DNA from: Paroedura picta
Lineage: Eukaryota; Chordata; Lepidosauria; Squamata; Gekkonidae
Assembly: GCF_049243985.1 (NCBI RefSeq)
Contig: NC_135379.1
Coordinates: 14,528,501-14,592,500, forward strand
Length of the DNA: 64,000 bases
Direction: 5' to 3'
Under the pieces are notes generated by a model. It was given only the letters and a program-made list of their open reading frames with translations, searched no databases and was not told where the DNA came from. Made by a program: the position numbers and the translations under genes. Shown here in pieces: positions 9,657 to 22,215 of this stretch; position 1 is the stretch's first letter; each line of letters begins with the position of its first letter.

Positions 9657-11963
9657 CTAGACAATCCCAGGCCTCTTTACAGAGCCAGTCCCCATTCCAT
9701 CCTTCCTCCAACCTTCTCCCCTCATTGTTCCTCCAGACGTTACCTGGATGTGGATCCCATATCTCTGGGAATTTCCATAGGCATGATGCCATTACTGGGA
9801 TGGAGGTGGAGAGTCACCCTGTTTCTGGTCATCACCTGCCTATGTCATATTTCACTGGTAGACCTCGACATCATATATGATTTGGCATCTGTGAAGGCAA
9901 AGTTTCAATCATCTATATTGACTCATTAATATATCTATTTCCAAACTGTGCCATAGATAAGATTATAACGATAAGTTGACTGCTGAGTAAGTTGGCAGAA
10001 AGGAAGCAGGCCCAGAGGGGTTGGCCACTGGGCCTGGCCTGGCAGCTGCAGCCATGCCATTGGGCCTCACCTGGCACCACTACAGTGGCCACCTGCCCAG
10101 GCAATCAACGTGCCAGTGGAACTGGAACAGCACCAGAAGCACCATGCAATTGGGCATGGCTTTTGGACAGACTTTTCCCGGGAGAGGCTGCTAGGGCAGG
10201 GAAATCTGGTCATAGATAAAGGTAGGCTGGCTGATGGGTGGGAAGAAGAAAAGGAAGCAGGAAAAGGGAGGAACGGTGAGGGCTGTCAGAGAAGGAAAAG
10301 AGGAAACAATAGGGGAGGGGATACAGGAAAACCTTCTCCAAGTCTTTGTGGTCTCCGATGTGCAAGTTGTCTCTGTGCAAGTGTGGCTTCCTAATAACAT
10401 ATTCAAAATCCAGTTTGGCTGCATGTAGAATTGTTTTCACCATTATGAAATGCCTTCAGGTTAGCAAAGACGTGCATTTGAAACAGATGCATGCAACAAA
10501 AATGCATCCCTATGTATTCATTGCATATGGCAACCTTTACAGAGCTAGCAGAAGAGTGCATTCTGCCCAGGGGTTTTGTGAAGTCTGAAATGGTCTCCTG
10601 TTACAGAACATCTGTTTAGCAGCACAGGTGTGTCATGCCAGCATCGAAAGGATGCACTTTTGCCCAATGACTTCATTATTTCCAGCGAGCCCGGCTAAAG
10701 ATCCCCTTGTGATGTGTGCGTAGGGGCTTTAATCTAATCACTTCAAAGCAAATATGACCTATGGAGTGATTTAAACTGGTAATCGCATCCGAATTGCATG
10801 ACTGTGACCCTCAGCTGAGAACGGCCTGAAAGAGGTCTGGGAATAGGAACAGATTGAAAGCAGGTGGTTTCGGAAGAGGGTTACAGATGCTTTGCATCAG
10901 ACGCAAATAAAAGCCCTCACGTTTTTGTATACATTGTAAAATGTTCTGTTTGCTCAAGGAAAAGTTTTGTTGGAAGAAGAAAAGGCTGGTCGTCTCGTGC
11001 CAAATAGCTAATGGTACCTGAAGCAAACATGAAAGCATGTTAGAATTCCTGGAAGAGTTTTTCAGTCTGAACTTCCAGTTATGGCACTCATTCTGTTAGC
11101 TTTTTACATAATGCCAATTATTTCCTATTTTGGGCACAATAATTACATTTTTCTCAGGTGCAGAAAGAAGATATAAGACACCCTCTTGCTGCTCAATAAG
11201 AAAAAGCACGCAGGGTGGTTTTTATATGGAGGCCAAAAAAAAAAAAAAAGGTACTTTTGTCATTTGTCTATCGAAACAGTATCACCAACTGGGAGAATAC
11301 AAAGATAGCTGCAGGAAGGGGCAGTCTCACACCCACAACCCAACCTACCTCACAGGGTTGTTGTGAGTATAAAATGGAGGAGGAGAGAATCATATATGAC
11401 TTTTGCAGTTCCCACTTGGGGACAGGTGGAATATAAAATAATTCATAAAATATATACATCATAAATAAAAATAAATAAATAATACATAAATCTTCCCTTT
11501 CAGAATTCTGTCAGTTCCCTGGGTCGACAGCATACTCTCCCTGGTACACAGCTACTTTAAGCCTCTTGCCCTTTTACCAGCTCACTTTTGAGATTTGTTT
11601 ACGAAGCCATATTCTTCTGCAGACCTGGGGAGTCCCTGAAGTCAGTGGACCCCTACTTGTTCTTTGGTTCACCTGGTTTTGCAGATTTCATAAACCGAGT
11701 GGTTATTTACTAGGCTTGTCAGCTGAAGTTGTTTTGAAATGAGCCAGGTGATAAATTACCCTTCCAATGGAGTAGTTAGCAAGGCAAATAGTAAGATACC
11801 TCGGTGCCTAACCCTGCACAGCCATAGAGTTCAATGGTTGTCTACCCATCATGTCTCAGTTCAAACATGCAGCTCTTCAGTTAGGGATGCTGGTGGGACC
11901 TGGGACCTCACCTTAGTTCCCCCAGAGAAAATGGATGCTTGGAGGGGGGGGTGGACTCTAAGG
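9657..11963. other. Intergenic, repeat remnants and unique DNA
   Basis: Contains a purine-rich tract (about 10215-10320) and a SINE-body fragment (about 11346-11440, with CCTCACAGGGTTG). The stretch around 10640-10830 looks unique. No exon is supported. Confidence 0.45.
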
Positions 11964-12099
11964 CAGGGGTAGTCAACCTGTAGTCCTCCAGATGTTCATG
12001 GACTACAATTCCCATGAGCCCCTGCCAGCAAATGCTGGCAGGGGCTCATGGGAATTGTAATCCATGAACATCTGGAGGACCACAGGTTGACTACCCCTG
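11964..12099. mobile_element. Hairpin MITE (hAT-like), copy 5
   Basis: Exact flanking duplications CTCTAAGG (11956-11963 and 12100-12107). AACCTGTGGTCC subfamily. Confidence 0.9.
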
Positions 12100-12107
12100 C
12101 TCTAAGG

Positions 12108-13040
12108 CATTGTCCATCACTGAGGTCCCTGTCCTCCCCAGGCTACACACCCCAAATTGCCGGAACTCACCTCTTTCCAGGTGCTTCAGCAGAGGCAGGT
12201 GCTGTTCTTGCTCCCGTCTGCTGGCCCAGGTCAGCCGTCAGCTGCACAGCAGAGATAGTGATGGAGATGATTTGGCAAAATGGGTCTAACATTCCCTAAC
12301 CGGGCCTTTTATTTTCTGATCTTACTTGCCAGGGAGAAACATCTGATCACCATCCATTTGACCTGCTGCTCTCCTGAAAATAATCCATATCCCCTTTTCT
12401 GACTGGTGTTAAAAATATGGCTTTAGAAAAAGCCATAAGCCTGCTGGCCTAAGTTTGCCCTTGGGAAAATTAGAACAATATGAATTCTTCGAACAACAAT
12501 TAGTGTCGCCATCTGTTACCGCCAGCAGATGGACACGATCACTTTGCTGTTTTTGCTTTAGGAACAGCCTGTATTGACCTCATCTATGCGATTACAAGTT
12601 GCATCAAACCAAATTTTCTCTCACTTTAAAGAGAGGGAAAGAGAAAGCATACATTTGCATCACCAGAAACGTCTGCGTTTTCTGCATGTACCAGGTTCCG
12701 TTGCCTCCCCTTCTAGTTCACAAGTGCTTCCCACAAGAAGTGTCCTCCAGGTCAAATTTGGTGACTTTGAGGACAGGTGGCATACAAACTGCCATGAGTT
12801 TTGGATTTTAGGAGGCAGCTGAAGAGAGGTTTTACTTAGGACTGAATTTGGTTTAGTTTACTCTCTTTTGAGCTGAGTTTTATAGCTAGATAGCTTGGGC
12901 ATAAAATATCCTACAACGGAGTGTTGGGACACATCTGCACCTCCTCTAGAACCTGGTTTGGTTCTATAGACTGGAAGCCTTATCCACTTTCCACACTTCA
13001 GGAATGGCCCTGACCTTTGAGTAGTGTTGTTCCCATAGAT
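12108..13040. other. Intergenic, no gene seen
   Basis: Unique-looking sequence. The short frames here lack domains or splice context. Confidence 0.5.
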
Positions 13041-13108
13041 CAGGGGTAGTCAAACTGCGGCCCTCCAGATGTCCATGGACTACAATTCCTATGAGCCCCT
13101 GCCAGCGA
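13041..13108. mobile_element. Half copy of hairpin MITE
   Basis: Left arm only, from CAGGGGTAGTCAAACTGCGG. It then breaks into another dispersed-repeat fragment (CCTGGAAGTTGGCAACTC). Confidence 0.8.
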
Positions 13109-13797
13109 TTTCCGAGTCCCCCCTGGAAGTTGGCAACTCTAGAGGCATCTCAAGACATGCCTCAGCATCATAGACATCTTCCAGTGGTACAATTATTACA
13201 AATCCATAGTTCATTTGTGGTGTGTGGTTAAAACAGGCTGCACTTTGCCCAATGGATGTTTTTAAGGAAACAGCCCTCCCAGCTCCTATGACATATTCTG
13301 CGCCGGACGTTCTCCAAGGACTTGGCTTCCTTAAACGCCTGTGCTTTATGTCCCTCAGCTGTACCTGTCAAGGCTAATGGTCCATCAGGCAGAAAAATAT
13401 TGTTCCTTGGAGTCCACTTTCCAGGAGGGCCCATTCATTTCAACAGGCTCAAGGAGCCCCATACATCATCTCGGGGGTTTATTGCTGCATCGGGTTTCTG
13501 GAAGTGATGGTTCATGCTGTGGAATCTTTCCTCTGCCTTCCATTAAAAAAAGGGAGAGGCGCAATCCCAGCGACAGAAATGGGACTTTCCACTCTGTTTG
13601 ACTAGTAAAATGCCCATCATTGTAACGCATGAAGCCAATATGGGGGAGGGCTTACATAATGCTGAGGGGCACTGTCCACAGAGATTGCATGTCCCTGCAC
13701 AACCCCTGTCATGCCAAGACTTTCCCTCCTTAAACAGATTTGATGGTAATAAGCACACCAAGGGAGAAGGAAAACAGTTTTATTGAAATCGCCATGG
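13109..13797. other. Intergenic, no gene seen
   Basis: A dispersed-repeat edge, then unique sequence with no supported feature. Confidence 0.45.
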
Positions 13798-13904
13798 CAG
13801 GGGTGGCCAAACACCAGATGTCCGTGGTCTACAATTCCCATGAGCCCCTGCCATGGGAATGGTCACCTACAGACATCTGACAAGCCACCGTTTGGCCATC
13901 CCTG
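13798..13904. mobile_element. Diverged hairpin MITE variant
   Basis: Begins CAGGGGTGGCCAAAC and ends GTTTGGCCATCCCTG, with a shortened, poorly paired interior. It is older than, or a different subfamily from, the TAGTC-ended copies. Confidence 0.7.
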
Positions 13905-14616
13905 CTCTATAGTAAGGGGATATCAACAAGTCACAAGAATAAGGAGGTAATAAAACAGAGAATATAGCCTTATGTCCCTTCGAATACAGGAACCTCGGTT
14001 CCGGATGGTCTGTGGAGCAGCACTGAGAACAGTGGTCAACACCTGGAATCCGCCACCTGTTCTTCTCTAGGCCCAGAGTGTCTGTGGCTCCCTACTTGGT
14101 AGCTCCCTCCCCACCTCACAGTTGTGGCTTTCTTCTCTCCCACTATTGCAACTAAGAGCCAAACGATACATTGTACATACCATCTGATTGCCAAGGGGAC
14201 TTGTGGTAAGATGCCAGCTGAGAGGTCCCTGCAGGAGCTCCTCTTAAAAGCACTGCAGGAGTCCAGTTGGTGTCAAGATTGCCAGGTGGGGAAAGGAAGA
14301 GTTCTTGTGTTCCCTGATGCCAGAATCCCAATCTGGATCAGGTCCTAGTAGCACTTGTAAATCTCTGCGAGGAACGTGCAGCTGGAGGCCTCATGGGAAT
14401 CACGTGGCAGATGCAATGTGTAGTCGGGCCTAAGATGGAAGGAACAGAGTGTGCCTCTTTGGACCCTGACAGGGTTACAGAGTACAAAAAGAAGTCAGAA
14501 GGCACTGAGGCTCTGTCCCCAGGAGCCTGCAAAGACTTCTTTCCGGATGGGAGGATCTGAAAACACAGCTAAGCATTCAGCGATCTTGTTCACTCTTTCA
14601 TTCACTGCTGCTGGTA

Positions 14617-14750
14617 TCATCATCATCATCATCATCATCATCATGTATTTATTTATTTATTTATTTATTTATATACCGCTCAAGGTGGTTTACAGAAAAC
14701 AGGAAAAGATACAGATAATATAATCATCATCATCATCATCATCATCATCA
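14617..14750. repeat. (ATC)n and (TTTA)n microsatellites around a repeat tail
   Basis: (ATC)n at about 14617-14643, (TTTA)n to 14672, a short ATACCGCTCAAGGTGG repeat tail, then (ATC)n again to about 14750. Confidence 0.8.
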
Positions 14751-14963
14751 AGGTCATCCTGTATTCTGATTCTGTCTTCTGTTGTGTTTGCTGCAAATTT
14801 AATGTCTTTAACCTTCCTCCTCTACTGGAAAAGCCTTAGCTCATGTCTAGGCTAAATTGATTGGAGTTTCCTTCATTAGCACCAGGTTTCTGATGCATAT
14901 TGACTCCGGGTATTTTTACATTTTTTTACATTTGCACACACTGGCCGTAGAGCAGATGATGAT

Positions 14964-15222
14964 GAAGAACACGAGTCGGTTCTTATATGCTGCTTTTCTC
15001 TACCTGAAGGAGTCTCAAAGCGGCTTACAGTCGCCTTCACTTTCCTCTCCCCACAACAGACACCCTGTGAGGGAGGTGAGGCTGAGAGAGCCCTGATATC
15101 ACTGCTCGGTCAGAACAGCTTTATCAGTGCTGTGATGAGCCCAAGGAAGTGGAGTGGGGAATCAAACCTGGTTCACCAGATTAGAAGTCGGTGCTGATAA
15201 CCACTACACCTAACCACTACAC
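14964..15222 (-). mobile_element. tRNA-derived SINE with (TTC)n tail
   Basis: Inverted copy of the 1071 family: GGTTCTTATATGCTGCTTTTC at the tail end and the tRNA-like head near 15200. Confidence 0.75.
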
Positions 15223-15224
15223 TA

Positions 15225-15512
15225 AAAGGTAAAGGTATCCCCTGTGCAAGCAATGAGTCATGTCTGACCCTTGGGGTGACGCCCTCAAGCGTTTTCATGG
15301 CAGACTCAATACGGGGTGGTTTGCCAGTGCCTTCTCCAGTCATTACCGTTTACCCCCCAGCAAGCTGGATACTCATTTTACCGACCACAGAAGGATGGAA
15401 GGCTGAGTCAACCTTGCGCCAGCTTCTGGGATCGAACTCCTAGCCTCATGGGCAGAGCTTTCAGACTGCATGTCTGCTGCCTTACCACTCTGCGCCACAA
15501 GAGGTTCTTAAC
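15225..15512 (-). mobile_element. Sauria-SINE-like element
   Basis: The - strand has the tRNA-like head (GGCGCAGAGTGGTAAGGCAG), the internal block GGTTGACTCAGCCTTCCATC and a BovB-like 3' part (GGTCAGACATGACT) ending in a CTTTAC-type tail. It sits directly against the SINE at 14964-15222. A second copy on + lies at 20055-20325. Confidence 0.75.
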
Positions 15513-15544
15513 CACTACACTACACAATCCTAAACAGAAGAACA

Positions 15545-15612
15545 AATTTTGAGTTCAGTGGCACCTTCTTTAAGACCAACAAACTTTTATTCAAGGTATG
15601 AATCGTCAACAG
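15545..15612 (-). mobile_element. Fragment of Penelope-like terminal unit
   Basis: GGCACCTTCTTTAAGACCAACAAACTTTTATTCAAGG matches the left arm of the foldback units at 41693 and 62726 in condensed form (only the key blocks CACCTT, AAGACCAACAAA and TTTATTCAAGG are shared). Confidence 0.5.
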
Positions 15613-16750
15613 AGTTATCCTGATCTAAACTTATTGACTCTAATGGATTGAGAAGGGTGCAGGATTAACCGGAAAGTGTCCAAATTAAAGAATGAATCAA
15701 TGGATTGCCCGTTCCCCAGTTTCTATCCAAAACCCCTAATTAGCTGACAGCTTTGGTATATTTGATCGCCTACAATCACTCTACACTCAGCCACAGACCA
15801 GGGAATTCCTTGCAAAAGAGTTCTGTTCAATCGACTGCGAGATTAGAACTGTGGCGTGTTCCTTCCCCTGCTCACTCAAAGGAGCAGCTGCTGTTTTGGA
15901 TGAGTTGTTTGCCTGGATTTCGCATTTCCTTTTTAAATGGGGTATTTCAACAGTCTGTAGATTAATTTCCTCCCGTACCCCATGCATATCATTTTCCTTT
16001 GGGCTCTCGGTGCATTTCTGTTCACAAAAGTCTCCATAACTTTTCGGAGAGACCTTAGCAGTGGAGCAATTTTTGAGGCACAGGAATAAAGGGCCCTTGA
16101 GCTCAGTGTTCGGGCGCCACTGCAAAATGCCCCCTCTGTGAACCTGAAGTCCTGTTTGGTCTTTTCTAACACTGGTCAAAGAGGTTCACTGTCAAAAGCC
16201 AGAAGGTATCTGAATCCCAATAAACAGAATGACCTTGGCGAAACCCTTCTAGCAGAGTACAAAAGATCCCAGTATCAGCCAGTGATAAGTAACATGATAT
16301 TTGAGTAACTGACCCCAATCTCTGGGTAGTGACCCTTATCCTGCATAGTGCTGCTCAGCATGCCTTGGAGGCTGGGAAGAGAGATCTCAGGTTTGATAAA
16401 AGTAACCAGGGAAGGCTTCTCCAAAGAAGATTAAACTGGCTGCTATTGATTCAGCTGAAAAAGAGCTTCAATAAGTCTGCTTAAAAGTGCTGGCGGGCAA
16501 AAATGTGTGGATTTGAAGAAATGGGCCTTTTATTTCCCCTAAATTGTATCCCAGTGAAGGTAGATATATTGAGAACTGTGCATTATGTCCTCCCCCCCCC
16601 CCTACTGAGGCTGCTTGTATTTATGTCCCTACTGAACAGCAAGATATACATGTGGATGAGCCTGGAAGCTCTGCTGACTCAGTCCTTCCAGTGCAAAGAA
16701 AAGCACAAATGGGCTTGTGGTTGGAGGGGAACAAGGAAAACAAACTGGAG
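15613..16750. other. Intergenic; repeat-free block with possible conserved element
   Basis: About 1.1 kb without recognisable repeats. Around 15755-16190 there are homeodomain-type (ATTAAT) and octamer-like (ATGCATAT) sites. The 130-residue - strand frame at 15787-16179 has no domain and is not called. Confidence 0.4.
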
Positions 16751-17096
16751 AGCCAGTTTGCTGTAGAGGTTAGGAGTGTGGACTTTTAATCTGGCAAGCC
16801 GGGTTTGATTCCCCGCTCCCCCACATGCAGCCAGCTGGGTGACCTTGGGCTTGCCACAAAACTGACAAAGCTGTTCTGAATAAGCAGTAATGTCAGGACT
16901 CTCTCAGCTTTGCCTACCTCACAGGGTGTCTGTTGTGGGGAGAGGAAAAGGAAGGTGATTTTAAGCCACTTTGAGCCTCCTTTGGGTAGAGAAAAGCGGC
17001 ATATAAGAACCAACTCCTTCTTCTTCTTCTTCTTCTTCTTCTTCTTCTTCTTCTTCTTCTTCTTCTTCTTCTTCTTCTTCTTCTTCTTCTTCTTCT
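16751..17096 (+). mobile_element. tRNA-derived SINE with long (TTC)n tail
   Basis: Full-length copy ending in an uninterrupted (TTC)n of nearly 30 units (about 17010-17096). Confidence 0.8.
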
Positions 17097-17859
17097 ACAG
17101 CTAACTATGGCTTGCCACAAACATGAAATTAACTGGCTAAAAGACAACAGAAAGGCTTATGCAGATCCAAGGATTGCCCCATGGAGTGGCACACTAGTTA
17201 TTCTAACAAACCTTCATCTTTAAAAACAGCAAAGATTTTCCTACTGCATCTTTCTACCGAGGTGGCTTCTGAAGAATGCCAACAAGAGAACTCAGCCAAA
17301 CCCTCCTAAAAATACTTAGAGCAATGTTACCCATCCAAGTCAGATAGTTGCTTCCCTGCCTTTGGGGGGGGGGGGGAGTACAAAGGGTTTGTTTTTTTGG
17401 CATTCAAAGGCAGTGGATGGGCCTGTTTATTTGTTCATGTTAATAGTCTCTTTTGTCATTCCAAAGACATAGGTGCTCTTGGGGAATAATCAGATACGGT
17501 CCAAAACATATAACAATGCATGTGCCAGAGTCCTTAAGGGTCTTTTAGGACTCATTCACACCTCTGTCGGAGCGTTAACACCTCATTAAGTTATCCCCTG
17601 TGGATATTTTAAATGGGATGATATGGCTGGGGGGGAGGGAACCTTCTCCTTAGATTCATGGATCTAATAATCCCTCCTAGAATTTCTGGGGTTGAAACCC
17701 TGGTTAATGTGGGCATAACAACAACATGTAAGAGAGTACAGAATAAATTACTTCCTTGTGCAACTTGTAACCCACTAGTAGAAGTAGGTCCTGTATTTTA
17801 GACCTGTTAAAACTAGGTTGTAGGGCTGGGGGGGGGGTGCTGAGAAATACATTAGAAAC

Positions 17860-17860
<1 letters not shown>
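17097..17860. other. Intergenic, no gene seen
   Basis: Unique sequence with two short poly-G runs. Nothing else can be supported. Confidence 0.5.
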
Positions 17861-17891
<31 letters not shown>

Positions 17892-17925
17892 TCATTCATT
17901 CATTCATTCATTCATTCATTCATTC
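17861..17925. repeat. (CTTT)n then (CATT)n microsatellite
   Basis: A compound tetranucleotide array that changes unit near 17892. Confidence 0.9.
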
Positions 17926-17946
17926 GCGTTTAAACTTCTATTTTAA

Positions 17947-18050
17947 GGGTGTCTGTTGTGGGGAGAGGAATGGGAAGGCGACTGTAAGCCGCTTTGAGCC
18001 TCCTTCGGGTAGGGAAAAGCGGCATATAAGAACCAACTCTTCTTCTTCTT
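17947..18050 (+). mobile_element. SINE 3' fragment with (TTC)n tail
   Basis: Starts at GGGTGTCTGTTGTGGGGAGA, a body position of the 1071 family, and ends in TTC units. The tRNA head is missing. Confidence 0.75.
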
Positions 18051-18479
18051 CTATTTACCGCACAGTCCCAGATAACTGGCTTGCGGTGGTTTACAAAAAA
18101 GAAGAGTCACATAATAACCAGTAAAACATATGGTAAACCCCCCTTAAAAACAGATCATGCCCACAAAAGATATTAAAACACCTGTATAATACAAGGCGGA
18201 ATGTTTAGCCTCCAGAATGCCTAGGGTTTAGGAGTGCTGGGGGGGGGGGGAGGCAACCCCCTAACAAGTATCCTTGGAACAGCTGGGATAGGTACATAGA
18301 TTTCAGGAAAGGGTTTTCCGGACTGGATGCAAACTTTTTAAAGGCTGTAATGGATCTCTGGTGAACTATCTCTGGTGAAAAATGCACAGCTTTCCTGCTT
18401 TTGGATATTCCCAGATGTTAAAACATCTGTATAATACAAGGGCGAATTTTTAGCCTCCAGAATGCCTAGGAGCAAAGAG

Positions 18480-18780
18480 AGCCAGTTTGGTGTAGTGGTT
18501 TAGGAGTGCGGACTTCTAATCTGACAAGCCGGGTTCGATTCTGCACTCCCCCACATGCAACCAGCTGGGTGACCTTGGGCTCGCCACGACACTGATAGAG
18601 CTGTTCTGACCGAGCAGTAATATCAGAGCTCTCTCAGCCTCACCCACCCCACAGGGTGTCTGTTGTGGGGAGAGGAATGGGAAGGCGACTGTAAGCCGCT
18701 TTGAGCCTCCTTCGGGTAGGGAAAAGCGGCATATAAGAACCAACTCTTCTTCTTCTTCTTCTTCTTCTTCTTCTTCTTCT
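18480..18780 (+). mobile_element. tRNA-derived SINE with (TTC)n tail
   Basis: Full-length copy with a clear B box (GGGTTCGATTC) and an (TTC)n tail of about 11 units. Confidence 0.8.
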
Positions 18781-19514
18781 ACATTTGGGCAGATGCTGGA
18801 AGAAATGGATGCTGTCTTGCCCGCTCACATTTAATTTGCTCCATCTTTCATCTCAACCTCAAGCAATGCTGGTTTCTCAAAATGACTCCCCCGCCGAATG
18901 GCTGTAGATTCTTCTTCATTCAATCCTCTAATTGCTGAAACAACCCAGGGCAAAATGCAAAGGGATCCACAAAAGATGGCAGCATCCAGCTGACTAAAAG
19001 TCAACCCCATCCCATAACTCGGAGCATCAAACTTCGTGTGGATGCTTAAAAACGATGGTAGAATAGTGTGGTAGAAGCCCTGAGCCCAGTCTGATAGCGG
19101 GCAAGCATGATGGTGCTAAATGGGAAAATGAGGACGCCGCATCAAAAACACATGCATAAAGCCGAAGAATAGATTTATTGGAAGAATAATTTAGATTTAT
19201 ATCCATTTCAGATAAAAACCGTCAGGGAAAGCAAGCAAACAACCTGTGCATCTTATCTCTTGAGCCTGTAAGTTATAAATAACAACACTCCCCCGTCAGG
19301 TGGGTAATTGCATAAAGCTCCATAAGTCTCTACTGGAGAAAGATCTGAAAAACTCCGAAAGGGTAAAGATTTATTTCTTTTTAAGTTTCAGCCTGGGAAG
19401 AGGGGTAGGTGATGGGGAGAAATGATCAAGAGAATCGCCTGCGTTCTTTTTATCCCAGCCGAGCTTTTTGGACTTTGACAGTTGTGTGACAAGCAGAAAT
19501 ACATTCTTTATTTA
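18781..19514. other. Intergenic, no gene seen
   Basis: Unique-looking sequence with no supported feature. Confidence 0.5.
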
Positions 19515-19605
19515 TTACCCAGATGTCCCAGCTTCAAGACTAACAACATTTATTTCAGCACGGGCTTTCCTCTGTCAAAGCTCACTTCATCAGGTGCGTA
19601 GAAAT
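19515..19605 (-). mobile_element. Old Penelope-like terminal unit with CTGATGA hammerhead core
   Basis: On the - strand: CTGATGAAGTGAGCTTTGAC, then GGAAAGCCCGTGCTG and AAATAAATGTTGTTAGTCTTG. This resembles the hammerhead core (CUGAUGA, stem II, GAAA, short stem III) seen in vertebrate Penelope-like termini, in an old and eroded copy. Confidence 0.5.
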
Positions 19606-20054
19606 GTACATCCATTAGGCCTGGCCTAAAACATACTAAAATGACTCTCTAGCTCTCTGGAATTGTTTTTTTATTTTTACATTTATATCCCACTTTTCTC
19701 CCTAGAGGGAGCCCCAGGTGGCTTACAAAATTGTTCTCCTCTATCTTCATTTTATCCTCCCAAGAATGTTTCCTAAGTGGTAGAAGGACCGGGACTGGTC
19801 TAATTCAATATAAGGCAGCTTCCTACATTCAGAGGGGAAATGGAAATTTGTGTGGATTTGTGTTTCTCAGATCCTAATCTGGCAGTCTACACCACTACAT
19901 CATGTTGGCTGTCATAATAATAATGTAACACATAGAGACTTTGATAGGGAATCATCATGTCATATTTAGTTTATTGATGTAGTTACTAAAGCATTTCGTT
20001 CTCACCTTTTCTACATGGCAGCCTAACAGAAATAATTAGAGCACCATACAACAA

Positions 20055-20325
20055 TCAAGGTAAGGCAGCTGTCTGAAAGCTTTGCCCATGAGGCTGGGAG
20101 TTCAATCCCAGCAGCCGGCTCAAGGTTGACTCAGCCTTCCATCCTTCCGAGGTTGGTAAAATGAGTACCCAGCTTGCTTGCTGGGGGGTAAACGGTCATG
20201 ACTGGGGAAGGCACTGGCAAACCACCCCGTATTGAGTCTGCCATGAAAACGCTAGAGGGCGTCATCCCAAGGGTCAGACATGACTTGGCGCTTGCACAGG
20301 GGATACCTTTACCTTTACCTTTACA
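20055..20325 (+). mobile_element. Sauria-SINE-like element
   Basis: Order on +: tRNA-like head, CTCAAGGTTGACTCAGCCTT block, then GGGTCAGACATGACTTGGCG and a (CTTTAC)-type tail. Confidence 0.75.
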
Positions 20326-20424
20326 ACAATCAAATCTCCAACTCCCCATAAACTAATAAAACTTTTTTTTGAGATCAAGTTTCTACCGACTTATGGTGAC
20401 TCTGTAGGGCAGGTTATCTCGATG

Positions 20425-20745
20425 AGGGTTTTGCGCAACCCTAGAGTTTCTTGATGGCCCTGAAAAGGTTTCCTGAATGAATGTGAGTAAATTATTTTTA
20501 TATATAATTTTAAAATTTATTAAACGTTTATTGGGTGACATGACCGTATATGGTCACATCCTCCTTCCAGTGGCCAATGATGGGCCTGGAGGGAGTGGGA
20601 AGGGGAGGGGCCCCAGGTAGGCATGTATACAGCTCTGGTTCCCAACCATATTCTGCATGATTGTGCCACTTCTGGGGCTTTTTGAAGCCTGAAGAATATT
20701 TCAGGGGTTTCTCAACGGTAAAAAGGTTGAGAAAGTCTAGCCGAG
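20425..20745 (+). mobile_element. Non-autonomous DNA element, family X
   Basis: Matches 59644-60165 through CTAGAGTTTCTTGATGG, TTATTGGGTG, GATGGGCCTGGAGGG and CAGGGGTTTCTCAACGG blocks. The copy at 59644 has 8-bp-like flanks, suggesting a hAT relative. Confidence 0.5.
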
Positions 20746-22215
20746 GCATATCAACAAGGACAACTGACTCTTGTCCAGGTTTAAAGAATCCATAAAGATA
20801 AAATGTTTGCGTGGATTGGCAGTTGGGTGGACTCCTGTCACTGACCATCTGTACTAAACGTTTGCTCTGAACACAAACATTCAGCGGCAGAGGAACGAGA
20901 GGAAAACACGGGGCAGAAATGCTGGCTGGAACATGGAAGGAAATGCTGGCTGCAAACACTTCCTCATAACTCATCTCTGCCTGAGGAACTGCACAAGGAC
21001 AGAGTGAGACGTGGTGACATTTGCCATTTTTCAGAAGTCCCATTATCTGTCACTTGGCCGTCAGGCAATAATTTGTGAGGCTGTTTAGCTAATATATAGG
21101 GTGGACAGATGAAGGGAAAAAACACACCCCATTGCATTTCTAGATCAGCGTTATTGGGGGAAATGGTGGCGTTTGTGTTTTCCGACTGTTCCGAAATCCT
21201 TCTAAATCCTGCATAGGGAGGAAGGGCTGTTTTCAAATTCCCCATTGCTTGTAGAATGTCCTAGTCTTCTTTTTCTTTTGCATATTTATTGAACTTTCCA
21301 GGATAAATGAAATCCAAATAACAACATCATTGAGTGGCCAATGAACCTACCAGGTACTTGATTTTCTTTACAGTGGAGAATTTTGGGGTACAGCCTGGAG
21401 AGGGTGGGACTTGGGGAGGGACCTCAGTGGGGTATAATGCCATCACGTCCATCTTCCAAAGGGGCTATTTTCTCCGGGGGAATCTTTGTCATCTGGAAAT
21501 CCATTGTAATACCAGGAGTGCTCCAGAAGCCCCTGGAGGCTGGCAGCTTTACTCTGAGGTTAGCACGAAGCAGGCAAAAATACAAATGAGCCAAAAAATG
21601 GGGCTTTGACCCAGCACAGATATACTCTCTGCTAAGCACAGGTTTGATAAACTCAGATAAAAGGAAATCCTACAGGCTATCTCTCCCAGTGCCTTAGTCC
21701 TCGGCATGCTCTTCGTGTTCCATATTGTTGTGTTTACCTTTCCCTTTATTGTACTTGGCAGCTGGAGGACTCTGAGTGGGGGGAGCAAACAGATGGTGGG
21801 CTTTGGGGACAGAAACCTTGGAGCCACTGCTCAGCCGGTTCTTCCCTTTATATCTGTAGCCCCTTTCAAAGCAGCAATCATGATTCCTACTCATTTATCC
21901 CGAGAGGAGCTCATTAAGTCCACACAAATGTTCCAGATAATAGCATCCAGATTGGTTTAATTTGGGCTGAGGATCCAAAATTGATGCATCTGCTCAAAAA
22001 GGCTGACTTGGATCTTGGAAACCCACGTGGATGACAGCAGTTTCTCCACCAGCTTCATTATTTAATTTTAGAATCCATGGGTGAAGGATGGTTCTGAGCA
22101 GCTCACAACCAACAGAGCGTAAAGCATCCAATCGAACAAAACCTCACCACATATTTATCTTCTTTCTCTGAGGGACCCAGGTTTCAATCATGACTGTGCC
22201 ATGGAAACTCACTAT
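20746..22215. other. Intergenic, dispersed repeat and unique DNA
   Basis: Includes a copy of the 150-bp dispersed repeat at about 21362-21545. No coding feature is supported. Confidence 0.45.

Noticed and set aside
15787-16179. 130-residue frame on -
   Set aside because: No domain, splice context or codon pattern; the region may be non-coding but conserved.
16910-17147. Poly-Phe and poly-Arg frames
   Set aside because: Translations of the (TTC)n tail of a SINE.
20528-21043. 171-residue frame on -
   Set aside because: A large part is the antisense of dispersed family X; no recognisable domain.
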